Shown in pieces: positions 50,207-58,772 of a stretch of DNA of 64,000 nt. The stretch comes from CAXRDE01 sp964229355 (GTDB taxonomy: Bacteria; Cyanobacteriota; Sericytochromatia; UBA7694): NCBI GenBank assembly GCA_964229355.1, contig CAXRDE010000025.1:372001-436000 (forward strand), written 5' to 3'. Every line of letters starts with the position of its first letter. The stretch's first letter is position 1. Made by a program: the position numbers and the translations under genes. Under the pieces are notes generated by a model. It saw only the letters and a list, made by a program, of their open reading frames with translations, was not told the origin of the DNA and ran no database searches.

Positions 50207-52624
50207 ATGTCAACGTCTTTCAGAAATCGTCTTTATCTTGCTCCTCTGGCGCTCTCTGTCATCCTGGGCACCAGTTTCTCCGGGTGTACCACCCTTCCCG
50301 GGGCGCAAACCTCAGGGGTCGCTCAAAATGAGAGCACCCTCAACATCAATAACAATAGCGCTGACCTCAGCCAACGTCTTACCCCCAAAGACCAGGCGGT
50401 TCCCCTTAAAAGCGACACTGACGAGAAATCCTTTAACACCCAGCAGGCCTCAAACGCGCCGCAACTCAAGTGGGTCGCCGAAGTCGCTCCCCCCCTGGTG
50501 GGCAACACCAAAGTTCAGGCCACCAATGTACACATTGAAGGCGACCTGGCCTATGTTTCTTATGACATTGCTGGCGATGAATTTTCTGGAGGTGCGTATA
50601 TTATCGACATCTCAAATCCCCACCAGCCCAAACTACTCTCCGAAATCACCCTCAAAGACACCGATTATTATGCCCTTACTAAAGCCAATAACACCCTGTT
50701 TCTCAGTGGAGCCAGCTTGCGAGAAAACCTCAAGAGCCGTGCCATGGTACAGGCTGTTACCCTCTCTGCCGATGGCAAGCAATTTGTGGCTGATGGTGGC
50801 TTAATCGACGTTCCTTCCTTTGCCGCCACAGACATTGCCGCCACTGGGCAAAGCCTCTATGTAACCACCGGAGCAAAAGACGGCGGTGTCGCAAAAATTA
50901 ATGTAAGCACCCTGTCTCAAGAAACTTTTTATGCCCTCGAAGATGCCCGTGCTGTCAGCGTGGATTACAAAGAGGGCGATGCTTCACGGGTGGTCGCCAT
51001 TAAAGGCACACCCGGTGCTGTGCATGTTTTAGATAGTAACCTCAAGGTTTTACGCCAAAAAGAACTTCCCAACACAGCGACCATTCCCTTTTCACAGTCC
51101 ACGGTGGATGTACAGGGCAAGCAGGCTTTAATGGGTCTGGGTGACGGAGGAGCGCAAACTCTGGATCTTAGCAATATGAGCACCTTAGGTAGCTTAAAAG
51201 CCCCCAGTGGATTGACCAATGGTGCCAGCCTGAACGGCACCTTTGCCTTTACCGCCGAAGGCGAAGATGGCGTGAGTATGGCCCAAGTCAATGCTGACGG
51301 TTCCCTGCAAAGACTGGGCTCCTTTAGCTTTGATGCCAATGCTTCTGCCAATATGGTGGCCTACCGCAATAAGGTCTTGTTTGTAGCCAATGGCCGAGGC
51401 GGACTGAGCATTTTGACCGTTGAAGATAGCACCAGCACAGCGATAACTGGAGGCATTCAAGCCGTCTATCTGCGCTGGTTACAAGCTGCCAACAATAAAG
51501 GCAGCAGCCGCACCGCAGGCACTTTTAAAATCAACGGTCCGGGGCGCATTGTAGGCGTGGTTTCTAACCCCCAAAACGGCTCTGCCAATTTAAGCGACAC
51601 CGACTTTTTCGCGGCCCGTATTGCCCCTGAACTGCCAGGCCTTTTGCAAAAAACACCGGGTTCAGAGCAACGTACCCTCGAAAAAGGTGACGTGTTTAAG
51701 GTCATTGACGATAAAACCTTAAGCTTTGACTTTAGCCTGGGCCATCCTGGCGGATCCGATGACATTCGCATTTTGATTGATCACGGCGACACCGTCGGCG
51801 ACAATCAACTCACCCTCACCTTAAACCAGCCCCCAAGCATCGAAGCGGGCATCATTGTGGGTCAAGATCATCAAGAGGTGTTGCAACGCGAAATTCCACT
51901 TTCCAACAGCGCCCAGGGCCCTATCGGCGAATCGGTTTATACCGTTCGACCCGGCGGCCATGATTTAATTGTGCACCGTGAAGCCATGGTGGACCGCAGC
52001 CAGGTGCCCGCCCGTTTTTTGAATATCACGCCGCCTACACCCGTGGCATCTCCCGAGCCAACGCCCGAGCCCACTCCGGAGCCTACGCCCGAACCGACCC
52101 CTCAGGATCCCTGTCAGGGAACCCCCCAAAATCTGGTGGTCAACGGTGGTTTTGAACTCCCCGTGATTTCAGGCAATAACCACAAATTCGTAAACCCTCT
52201 GGACTGCTGGACCCTCACCCAACCCACCCAGGCGGAATTAGACCCCGTGGGCGTTTGGCAACCTGCTGAAGGCAAACAGTCGCTGGATTTGAATCCAGAT
52301 CGACCCGGTGACATGTATCAAAACCTTTACACGACACCCGGTCAGGCCTACACGCTGAGCTTTCAGATGGCAGGAAACATTACCGGTCAGCCCGGCATCA
52401 AACAGCTGGAGGTCTTCTGGGGAGAACGCTCTCTGGGGATTCACAGCTTTGATACCCGTGGCAAAAGCAAAAACAATATGGGATGGTCTACGATTCAGGT
52501 AGAGGTTCCTGCGGAAGCCACCCAGGGCAGCCGCACCCCCCTACGTTTTGTATCACGCACGCCGAACAGTTCAATCGGCCCCGTGATTGATAACGTGATT
52601 GTGAAACCTGCCATGAACCGCTAG
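50207..52624 (+). CDS. Large lipoprotein: LVIVD-type beta-propeller, PEPT linker, DUF642-like C-terminal domain
   Basis: 805 residues. The N-terminus is a lipoprotein signal with lipobox FSGC near 27. Residues about 90-420 form repeated beta units of the LVIVD kind (VHIEGDLAYVSYDIAGDEFSG, AYIIDISNPHQPKLLSEITL, TLFLSGAS), predicting a surface beta-propeller. Residues about 440-610 are another beta region (GRIVGVVSNP, DFSLGHPGGSDDIRILID). A PEPT repeat linker occupies residues 616-632. The last 165 residues start NLVVNGGFELPVISG and resemble DUF642 or galactose-binding-like domains, with CWTL and GQAYTLSFQMAG. The protein is probably anchored in the outer membrane and involved in carbohydrate or surface contact. 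It stands alone between two terminators. Confidence 0.82.
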   Translation: MSTSFRNRLYLAPLALSVILGTSFSGCTTLPGAQTSGVAQNESTLNINNNSADLSQRLTPKDQAVPLKSDTDEKSFNTQQASNAPQLKWVAEVAPPLVGNTKVQATNVHIEGDLAYVSYDIAGDEFSGGAYIIDISNPHQPKLLSEITLKDTDYYALTKANNTLFLSGASLRENLKSRAMVQAVTLSADGKQFVADGGLIDVPSFAATDIAATGQSLYVTTGAKDGGVAKINVSTLSQETFYALEDARAVSVDYKEGDASRVVAIKGTPGAVHVLDSNLKVLRQKELPNTATIPFSQSTVDVQGKQALMGLGDGGAQTLDLSNMSTLGSLKAPSGLTNGASLNGTFAFTAEGEDGVSMAQVNADGSLQRLGSFSFDANASANMVAYRNKVLFVANGRGGLSILTVEDSTSTAITGGIQAVYLRWLQAANNKGSSRTAGTFKINGPGRIVGVVSNPQNGSANLSDTDFFAARIAPELPGLLQKTPGSEQRTLEKGDVFKVIDDKTLSFDFSLGHPGGSDDIRILIDHGDTVGDNQLTLTLNQPPSIEAGIIVGQDHQEVLQREIPLSNSAQGPIGESVYTVRPGGHDLIVHREAMVDRSQVPARFLNITPPTPVASPEPTPEPTPEPTPEPTPQDPCQGTPQNLVVNGGFELPVISGNNHKFVNPLDCWTLTQPTQAELDPVGVWQPAEGKQSLDLNPDRPGDMYQNLYTTPGQAYTLSFQMAGNITGQPGIKQLEVFWGERSLGIHSFDTRGKSKNNMGWSTIQVEVPAEATQGSRTPLRFVSRTPNSSIGPVIDNVIVKPAMNR
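52052..52102 (+). repeat. PEPT tetrapeptide repeat coding segment
   Basis: Seventeen codons encode four PEPT units and a closing Pro. Synonymous codons vary between units (CCC/CCA/CCG/CCT, ACG/ACT/ACC), so the protein linker is under selection rather than being a recent DNA-level expansion. It forms a rigid, wall-spanning type of spacer between the propeller and the C-terminal domain. Confidence 0.85.
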
Positions 52625-52642
52625 GTCCTGAAAGCATGCCTA

Positions 52643-52676
52643 AAAAAACGCCGAGGTGATGACCTCGGCGTTTTTT
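52643..52676. terminator. Bidirectional terminator between convergent genes
   Basis: AAAAAACGCCGAGGT (52643-52657), loop GATG, ACCTCGGCGTTTTTT (52662-52676). The perfect 15-bp arms carry A on one side and T on the other, so the hairpin ends transcripts from both the lipoprotein gene and the minus-strand gene stopping at 52695. Confidence 0.92.
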
Positions 52677-52694
52677 ATTATAGGATGTCAGTGA

Positions 52695-53522
52695 CTACAT
52701 GAACACATCCTCAGACTGGTGAGGCAAGGTCCATAAATAATGGGTGTTTTCTGCCAAAAAGGTGGCCACGTGTTGCGCCTGCTGAGCTGGAGCCAGAGAA
52801 GTCAGGGTACGCAAAGGCAGCACAATCAGAGAACCCAGCCACTCCCCGTGGGCCAAATTGGGTTTGGTCACGGGCACCTGGGTAGACTTTAAGAAATAGT
52901 GGGGCTCCGGTACCTTTTGCGTACTCAAGGCAAAACCCACTTCAATCTCTCGGTCAATCTCGTGCAGTAGCGTGCTCAAAGTCAACTCCTGGGGCCACAC
53001 ATGCAGCGGGTAGGCATTGGCATGGTACCGCTGATGCAAGGCGCTGAGCTGCGCGTGAGCTGCCACAAAGGCTTCTTCACAGTGCTTAAAGGAAGACTCC
53101 TGATACGAAAACAACGCGCCGCGATTGAGGGGGTGTGCTGGCAGGTCCCAGGGCAATTCAGAAAGCCGTTTCACATGCTCAAAGTCTCGCTGTAAATAAG
53201 TGGCCAGGGTCTCTTCAAGCCAGGTGTAAGCGGCAGCCAGCGTATGCCCGCGCAACGTAAAGGTCGAGCTGGGCTGACGATTGGGAGCATGCGCATGGCC
53301 TAAAAAATGCAGTTGCAAATGGGCAATGTCCAGAGCCACCTCAAAAGAGCGGTTGGGCTTGATTTCAGGCGACACAATCCAGCCCCGTGCATCCCAGTTT
53401 AAAGCCAGATGGTGATTTGACTTTTGGGCGGGTAGGTAGGTGGGCCCCACTGAGGCCACCACCTGCGCAGCCCATTGGAGTTCAGTGATACTTTGTTTAA
53501 ACACGGCTTCTTTGAGGGTCAT
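52695..53522 (-). CDS. Protein of unknown function (possible HxxxH metallopeptidase-like)
   Basis: 275 residues from the ATG at 53522. GGAGA lies 9-10 nt upstream; an in-frame ATG at 53537 has no ribosome site and overlaps slt more. The sequence contains VALDIAHLQLHFLGHAHAP (about residues 60-80); HLQLH fits an HxxxH zinc pattern like that of DUF2201-type putative metallopeptidases, but the rest does not allow a firm match. WDARGWIVSPEI precedes it. No signal or membrane helix is seen. It is the last gene of the envelope operon, 4 bp after slt. Confidence 0.65.
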   Translation of the reverse strand: MTLKEAVFKQSITELQWAAQVVASVGPTYLPAQKSNHHLALNWDARGWIVSPEIKPNRSFEVALDIAHLQLHFLGHAHAPNRQPSSTFTLRGHTLAAAYTWLEETLATYLQRDFEHVKRLSELPWDLPAHPLNRGALFSYQESSFKHCEEAFVAAHAQLSALHQRYHANAYPLHVWPQELTLSTLLHEIDREIEVGFALSTQKVPEPHYFLKSTQVPVTKPNLAHGEWLGSLIVLPLRTLTSLAPAQQAQHVATFLAENTHYLWTLPHQSEDVFM

Positions 53523-53526
53523 GGCA

Positions 53527-55371
53527 TTAGTCTCCATAAAGTTGTGAATAGATACGGGTATGCATCGTCACTTGCTTTGCGTACCGACGGGTTTCAGCAT
53601 AGGGAATACGCTCCACAAAGACATCATCGTCAATCTTACCAAAAGATTGCACCCAACGGGAGACCGCATTGGGGCCTCCATTGTAGGAAGCGGCAATTTT
53701 CATGAGATTGCCCCCGGTGCGTTGGGACTGCTGCTGCAAATAATAGGTGCCCAGGCGAATATTCACCGGCGGATGATCCAATTGCCAGAGACTCAGTCCC
53801 GGCAAACCGGCTTTGGCCGCAATATACTGCGCCGTACGGGGCATCAATTGCATCAACCCCCTGGCTCCCGATACCGAGCGAATATCTGCTTTGTACATAC
53901 TTTCTTGCCAGGTAATGCCCGCAATCAAGGCCTGCGGCACCCCAAAACGCCGGGCATTCTCTTTTTGCAGGGCGTCGTAATGCAAGGGGTACATCAAACG
54001 CAGTACTTCGGGGTCTCGGGTTTGCTGACGCCAAATGCTGCGAATGGAGCGAAAATAGTGACCGTTATAGCGGTAAGCGTAGGCCATAAGCAAGTCCCGC
54101 TCCTGTGCATTCAAGGCCACAAAAGGGGCGATAATCTCCAATACATCATGGTTTTTTTGCCGCACCAGCTGCTGCAAAATAGGCTCCCGGCGCAAAAAAG
54201 GCAGATCAGGAGCCGCCGCTTGCAAAGAACGCCGGGGTAACGCGAAACAATCATCGCCCTGTAAACGGCAGCGGGCCATCTGGGTGTAGTAGTTGTTTAA
54301 AGCCTGCCCCGCCTGCTGCTGATAATACTCACGGGCCGCCTCCGTTTCTCCACGACGGGCCAGACTGCGGGCCAGCCAATAGCGCGCCTGATGAGCCGCT
54401 TCGTGGGAAGCAAAATGCTGCAAAAGCCGTCGGGAGAGTCCAATAATCTGGGTGTGATGCTGTGCAATGACCGCTTTATCCAGGCGTTCTGACAACACCT
54501 CTGGCACCCGCGCGTGCTCAGGATAACGCTGCAATAGCAGCTCCCCTTTACCCTGATGCCAGAGCACCTCCGGATAAAACGCATCATCTTCAGGGGAGAT
54601 CCAGTCCCACCACTGTTGGGCCTGTGGCAGACGATTGCGCCTTTTTTCCGCCACCCCGGCCTGAACCACTGCTTGCTTTTTAAGGGTGCCACTGGCTTGC
54701 GGATGCTGAATGACCTGCACAAAAGAGGCTGCCGCTGCCGCGTACTGCCGCAATAGCAAGCGGTTTTCACCCTGTAAGAAGAGAGCCTGGGGATTGCTCA
54801 CCTTGTGGAGCACCCGGGGCAAAAGCCAAAAGTAATCGTGGGCCTGAATGACATCAGCAATGGCCAGGCGCTGGGCTTCGGCCAAGTCCACCACACAAGG
54901 CAACTGTGCTTGCATTTCGGTGGACTCGGGCACCCGGGGCAGTGGAATATCCGCGGGCAATGTCCGCAAGGTCTCAACATAAGCTGAAAAATCTCGGCGA
55001 CAGGCCGACTTGCCCGCAGCGGTTTTTGCATTTTGCCGCATGGCCCGCCACCAGTAAAAGTGCGCCCGCAAGGGATCTTGAGGAGACAAGGCATTCAGCA
55101 CCTGGGCCGCAGGTTGCGCACTATAGGCCAAACTGTGCACCCAATAGGGCTGTAATGGATGGTCGGGATGCTGCTGCAGTAAACGCAGGGCCATGCGACC
55201 ATAGGTTTCCGACACAAAGGGAGAACTGCGACGCGCTTGCGCGAGCTTTTGGGTGGAAACCAGCACCTCATTCAGCGCCGCGTTACGCGCAGAAAGGGCC
55301 TGAGCTCTGCCAGGAGTTACAACACTGGTCAGCGTCCACCCCAGTAGCACCAACCCCAGCCCCCACCGCAT
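53527..55371 (-). CDS. slt: Soluble lytic murein transglycosylase (Slt70-type)
   Basis: 614 residues. A signal peptide (about 1-25, ending RAQA) is followed by a long alpha-helical U domain (about 30-460), then the C-terminal SLT domain. The catalytic Glu490 is in ITWQESMYKADIRSVSGARGLMQL; AASYNGGPNAVSRW and ERIPYAETRRYAKQV complete the fold. The enzyme cleaves the MurNAc-GlcNAc bond, forming 1,6-anhydroMurNAc in the periplasm. Its ATG lies at the stop of the DUF1460 gene (one-base overlap), joining two peptidoglycan-degrading functions in one transcript. Confidence 0.95.
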   Translation of the reverse strand: MRWGLGLVLLGWTLTSVVTPGRAQALSARNAALNEVLVSTQKLAQARRSSPFVSETYGRMALRLLQQHPDHPLQPYWVHSLAYSAQPAAQVLNALSPQDPLRAHFYWWRAMRQNAKTAAGKSACRRDFSAYVETLRTLPADIPLPRVPESTEMQAQLPCVVDLAEAQRLAIADVIQAHDYFWLLPRVLHKVSNPQALFLQGENRLLLRQYAAAAASFVQVIQHPQASGTLKKQAVVQAGVAEKRRNRLPQAQQWWDWISPEDDAFYPEVLWHQGKGELLLQRYPEHARVPEVLSERLDKAVIAQHHTQIIGLSRRLLQHFASHEAAHQARYWLARSLARRGETEAAREYYQQQAGQALNNYYTQMARCRLQGDDCFALPRRSLQAAAPDLPFLRREPILQQLVRQKNHDVLEIIAPFVALNAQERDLLMAYAYRYNGHYFRSIRSIWRQQTRDPEVLRLMYPLHYDALQKENARRFGVPQALIAGITWQESMYKADIRSVSGARGLMQLMPRTAQYIAAKAGLPGLSLWQLDHPPVNIRLGTYYLQQQSQRTGGNLMKIAASYNGGPNAVSRWVQSFGKIDDDVFVERIPYAETRRYAKQVTMHTRIYSQLYGD

Positions 55372-56291
55372 TAAGAAGCGTCCTTTTGCAGGGCACCAAA
55401 GGCCTCCGGCCGCGGCCGCACAAAGCTCATGCCAATCAAGCGTTTGCTCTGCTTTAAAGACGTTAAAAGCACCGGTAGGGGAGTATCCACCACCTGTTTA
55501 GGTTGCAAAGACGTGGCGTTGCGGAACACCCACTGATCATTTTTACGAATCATAAACCCCGTATGCGCCGCAAAAATACCGGGCTGATCCTGGATCAATA
55601 CCGCCATATCCCCCGAGCGCAACTGCGGCAAGACTTTTTCGATGGCATCTTCAGGAATATACGCTGCCTTCAACACACGATCCGGCTCACGCACCTGAAT
55701 GCCTTCAAATTTTTGCATGGCAAATAACTTTTGATGACTAATAGTACGGGTCAACCACTGATGCCCCGGCAATCGGGGGGTAATGTCATCCATCAGCCAT
55801 TGGTTGTTAACGGTCCAGTCCGCAAGGGTATAATGGTTACGGCATTCCATTTTAATCTCGCCGTTTTTATAGCGGATTTTTTGCAGGGTTTGCACCGTGT
55901 CTTCGTAATTGTGGCTCAGGGCCAGAGCCAGGGTTTGCTCGCAAAAGGTCACACAGTCCACCTGCTGTAAATTAATCAGCGGCTTTTTATCGTAGGGGGC
56001 CTCAGGACCTTCACCAAGGGGGCCCAAAAAATAAGGGGTGCCGAGGGCCTGGGCCGAGACCTGCTCAATGCGCTGAACAGGATCGCGAGGCAGATCTGCT
56101 AAAAAATGATTCACCTCCTGGGGTGACATGGCCTGTAAAGGGCGATGAACTCGCTTCGCAGCGGTTTTCACCACTTGAGATGAGGCAAGGGATTTCTCTG
56201 GATGGGCGGCCGATGAAGCCAAACCGTAATAGGCGGCCCCCGTTAAACCCAGGGCACTCAAAGCGAGCAATACCGTACGCTGTAGACTCAT
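55371..56291 (-). CDS. DUF1460 family (NlpC/P60-like) amidase-type protein
   Basis: 306 residues with an N-terminal hydrophobic signal or anchor (about 5-27). DUF1460 marks are ALGTPYFLGPLGEGPEAPYDKKPL, the catalytic Cys region QVDCVTFCEQTLALALS, MECRNHYTLADWTVNNQWLMDDIT, the GDMAVLI strand and the His block AAHTGFMI. Members have a cysteine-peptidase-like fold and structural work links them to N-acetylmuramoyl-L-alanine amidase activity. It probably trims peptidoglycan in the periplasm together with the Slt enzyme encoded next. It overlaps the LPP20-like gene upstream by four bases. Confidence 0.88.
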   Translation of the reverse strand: MSLQRTVLLALSALGLTGAAYYGLASSAAHPEKSLASSQVVKTAAKRVHRPLQAMSPQEVNHFLADLPRDPVQRIEQVSAQALGTPYFLGPLGEGPEAPYDKKPLINLQQVDCVTFCEQTLALALSHNYEDTVQTLQKIRYKNGEIKMECRNHYTLADWTVNNQWLMDDITPRLPGHQWLTRTISHQKLFAMQKFEGIQVREPDRVLKAAYIPEDAIEKVLPQLRSGDMAVLIQDQPGIFAAHTGFMIRKNDQWVFRNATSLQPKQVVDTPLPVLLTSLKQSKRLIGMSFVRPRPEAFGALQKDAS

Positions 56292-57196
56292 AACACCAAA
56301 ACCACCTTTAATGCTTCTAGAAAATGGCCCTGGGCATTGGCCGCTAAAATCTGCTGAGCACTGCTTTGACTTAACAAAATATTGCTGCGCACCGGCGAAC
56401 CAATCGCCGCCTTGGCTTCAATGACCAACGGACGATCGCCCACCCGCACTTGATCCGCCAGCGCGGCTTCCAGGTCTTCTACATAATGCAAAGGACCTTG
56501 TTTAACAATCATATCGGGATCAATACCGATGGTGGCATCGGGGTGAATCCGCTTGCCAGCCCCCAGAATAAAGGGACCCAGCGCTGGCTCTGCCGCTAAG
56601 TCAGAGGCATCAATCACCAGCCCTGTATAGGCAGAATTTTCCGCTGAAGACTGGGCCACCGAAAAGGTCGCAGGAATAGGCAAAATGTTATAGCCCTGAT
56701 AGGCCAAATAACGTTCTGGCGTGCGAAAGGGAAAAGCAAACTGGTTCTGGACGGCCTGCCCAAACTGAATGGCCTCCGCCACACTACCATGGCCAAAAAG
56801 AGGCATCTGCACATCCACTTCCACGGTGCCATCCGACAAATAGCGGGTGGTTCCCACCGGGCGGGCCCCCCGAATGGCCGCTTGCACTTGAATACGCACC
56901 TGCTCATTCACGGTGGTATAGTTTTGCACTGTCGTTTCCGCGAAGACCTGAACGCCCTCTACCGCTTCCGCCAGCAGGCGATACGCATCCACCCGCGCTG
57001 CGCGCTGGGCCAAAAGACGCTGAGCTCCCAGACCGGCTCCCGGCCGCACCACCCCTGTGCCGGTGACCTGTAAACGGCCTTCGGTCCAGTTCACAAGACC
57101 AGGACCCAACACCCGCTCAACGGGTTTGGCCTGAGCCGTCAGGGGCAAAAAGCAAAGCCCCAGTAAGGCACCTACACACAGACGCCCAACGCTCAT
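56288..57196 (-). CDS. LPP20-family-like exported protein
   Basis: 302 residues from the ATG at 57196, with GGAGG (57201-57205) in proper position; the frame continues upstream to 57289 without a site. The signal peptide is about 1-24 (LLGLCFLPLTAQA), with no lipobox Cys after it. The core LPP20-like block is LLAQRAARVDAYRLLAEAVEGVQV, then ETTVQNYTTVNEQVRIQVQAAIRGARPVG and YLSDGTVEVDVQMPLFG. The C-terminal half shows the SPOR-like, FlgT-related arrangement seen in larger LPP20 relatives (YTGLVIDASDLAAEPALGPFIL, VRSNILLS). Function is unknown; members sit in the outer membrane or flagellar base. It overlaps both neighbours by four bases. Confidence 0.78.
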   Translation of the reverse strand: MSVGRLCVGALLGLCFLPLTAQAKPVERVLGPGLVNWTEGRLQVTGTGVVRPGAGLGAQRLLAQRAARVDAYRLLAEAVEGVQVFAETTVQNYTTVNEQVRIQVQAAIRGARPVGTTRYLSDGTVEVDVQMPLFGHGSVAEAIQFGQAVQNQFAFPFRTPERYLAYQGYNILPIPATFSVAQSSAENSAYTGLVIDASDLAAEPALGPFILGAGKRIHPDATIGIDPDMIVKQGPLHYVEDLEAALADQVRVGDRPLVIEAKAAIGSPVRSNILLSQSSAQQILAANAQGHFLEALKVVLVL

Positions 57197-57528
57197 GCGT
57201 CCTCCTGAGCGGTCAGTGCGTTTTTGCTTTTGCGTTGAAACAGGCTGCTGCGTTTGGTACGTACCCTGACACATTGAATGTCCTCCCACAGGTAAAACTC
57301 TTGTTCACTTTCTGACACCTGGTGCACCAGAAAATTGTCATCCACTTCTGACACCTGGTGTAAATTCACAGACTCGATGGTGTTTATGTCTGTGGTTCCG
57401 GGTGCAAAGTACAAATAGACGATGATGTTATCGGGCAAGTTCACGCGCTGGTTTTCAATCCATCCCTTTTTAATCAGGAGATCTTTCCAGGCGAGACTGC
57501 GAGCTAAAGGCTTCATTTGATTTTGCAT
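57193..57528 (-). CDS. Small cytoplasmic protein of unknown function
   Basis: 111 residues from the ATG at 57528; another ATG at 57516 is possible and neither has a strong ribosome site. The sequence looks beta-rich (VNLPDNIIVYLYFAPG, EFYLWEDIQCVRVRT) with a basic end. It contains an internal duplication, HQVSEVDD then HQVSESEQ, from a 15-bp direct repeat (57310-57324 and 57346-57360). No family was recognised. It is the first gene of the Slt operon, ending in an ATGA overlap with the LPP20-like gene. Confidence 0.6.
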   Translation of the reverse strand: MQNQMKPLARSLAWKDLLIKKGWIENQRVNLPDNIIVYLYFAPGTTDINTIESVNLHQVSEVDDNFLVHQVSESEQEFYLWEDIQCVRVRTKRSSLFQRKSKNALTAQEDA

Positions 57529-57560
57529 ACTTTCTATTTTACTCGAAAACCCCCTTAAGA

Positions 57561-57592
57561 AAAAAGGCGTGCCTGTGGAAGGCACGCCTTTG
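57561..57592 (-). terminator. Rho-independent terminator after the SH3 gene
   Basis: Read on the minus strand: AAAGGCGTGCC (57591-57581), a 7-nt loop, GGCACGCCTTT (57573-57563), then further T. It lies 24 bp after the stop at 57616 and separates that gene from the Slt operon. Confidence 0.88.
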
Positions 57593-57615
57593 CAATTTAA
57601 AAATGGGGAATCGGT

Positions 57616-58677
57616 TTAAGGACTGAGGAACTGGTGGGCAACCCAACCTTCAGTGCCGTTTTCGGTGCGAATTTTACTCCAGGTATAGCCGTCAGCTTCC
57701 ATGGCTTTGGGCTCTAGCACAGTTACCTGGGTGTTTGACAACGCAATCAAACGCTGACCTGAAGTGCCGGGGGTGGTGCGAACACTAATGCCCGTCCCCG
57801 CAATGCGCATTTGCGTTCCCGTTGCTGCAGCACCCTCCACCGCAGGCACAGCAGAAGCAGGCTGTTCAGGCGAGGTGGCCGCAGGGGTCGTGGCATTTGC
57901 GGTAGTGGCCACGGGTGCCGCTGCGTTGGCTTGTAAGAAGCGGCTGGCAATCCATCCGGTGGCACCTGAAGTGGTTTTAATTTGTTGCCATTCAAAACCA
58001 TCGGCGCTCACGGTCTGGCCCACGGCTTCGACTTGTGTGCCCTGAGAGAGGGTTGCCACGCGGCTGGCGTTTACACTGGCTTCGGCGCGCATATTGACAT
58101 TGCTGGCGTTGATGGTCATGGAGGCGGTGCTGCCCACCTGGGTGTTTTGCACCGCATCGGGCTGTTCAGCGTTCACAATCACTGCGGCAGTGGCTTCAGG
58201 TGTCGGCGCAGAACCATCATTGGCAACCACACCTGCCTCAGTACCTTCGGTTTGTTCAGCATTTGTGGCTTCGGTTTCCGTGGTGGTTTCAGCCACTGCA
58301 TTCACCGTGCTGTCTGGACGGGGTTGTGAAAAGATCTCAATAAACTTCATTGCAATGGGGGTAATACACACCAGGCCCACCAAAATTGTGAGCACAAGCA
58401 TGCTATTGGGACGGTTTTTTTCAGGGGTTGCTTCCATGGTTTCTTCCGGGGTATTGTCGACTTCTGGGGCAGCCGCAACGGTCTGACCCATGTTTTGCTT
58501 GACGGTCGCAATGGTATTTTCAATGTGTTGCAGTTGATGTTCATCCGCGGCGTATTGACGGGCAACCGCGAGTAAATCAAGGGCTTTTTGAAATTCGCCC
58601 TGCTGAAAAAATTCATTTGCTTGGTTATAGTGTTGACTTAAGATGTCTTGTGGGTTTGCTTCTGTACTCACGTTCAT
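57616..58677 (-). CDS. Membrane-anchored protein with TPR-like N-terminus and two SH3b domains
   Basis: 353 residues; AAAAAGGA lies 8 nt upstream of the ATG at 58677. Residues 1-65 are a TPR-like hairpin (ANEFFQQGEFQKALDLLAVARQYAA). One membrane helix is at about 92-113 (SMLVLTILVGLVCITPIAM). A long Thr/Glu/Ala-rich linker runs to about 185. Bacterial SH3 domains lie at about 186-248 (INASNVNMRAEASVNASRVATLSQGTQVE ... GATGWIASRFL) and 289-350 (GISVRTTPGTSGQR ... GTEGWVAHQFL). The SH3b domains should face the periplasm and bind peptidoglycan or protein. The TPR part is cytoplasmic. Confidence 0.85.
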   Translation of the reverse strand: MNVSTEANPQDILSQHYNQANEFFQQGEFQKALDLLAVARQYAADEHQLQHIENTIATVKQNMGQTVAAAPEVDNTPEETMEATPEKNRPNSMLVLTILVGLVCITPIAMKFIEIFSQPRPDSTVNAVAETTTETEATNAEQTEGTEAGVVANDGSAPTPEATAAVIVNAEQPDAVQNTQVGSTASMTINASNVNMRAEASVNASRVATLSQGTQVEAVGQTVSADGFEWQQIKTTSGATGWIASRFLQANAAAPVATTANATTPAATSPEQPASAVPAVEGAAATGTQMRIAGTGISVRTTPGTSGQRLIALSNTQVTVLEPKAMEADGYTWSKIRTENGTEGWVAHQFLSP

Positions 58678-58705
58678 TCCATGATTCCTTTTTGCCAGAA
58701 CTGAG

Positions 58706-58721
58706 TATACTTTATAGTATA
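58706..58721. promoter_or_regulatory. Shared palindromic divergent -10 region
   Basis: TATACT (58706-58711), TTAT, AGTATA (58716-58721). The palindrome reads TATACT on each strand, so it can serve as the -10 of the SH3 gene (start near 58709, leader about 32 nt) and of the GNAT-nitrilase gene on the other strand. -35 elements are weak in both directions. Confidence 0.5.
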
Positions 58722-58772
58722 ACCCTTTGCTAAGATAGGCTTATCATCACAAAATAAGGAAAAAATTTAAGC

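Noticed and set aside
52052..52102. Tandem repeat considered as a phase-variable microsatellite
   Set aside because: The 12-bp units differ in synonymous codons, so slippage is unlikely; it is a protein linker.
53560..54240. 226-codon plus-strand open frame opposite slt
   Set aside because: It runs against the catalytic SLT domain, is rich in His, Arg and Pro as typical of antisense frames, and has no ribosome site.
57310..57360. Two 15-bp direct repeats 36 bp apart, considered as CRISPR-like or a recombination site
   Set aside because: There are only two copies, they are in frame, and they encode a duplicated HQVSE peptide; internal gene duplication explains them.
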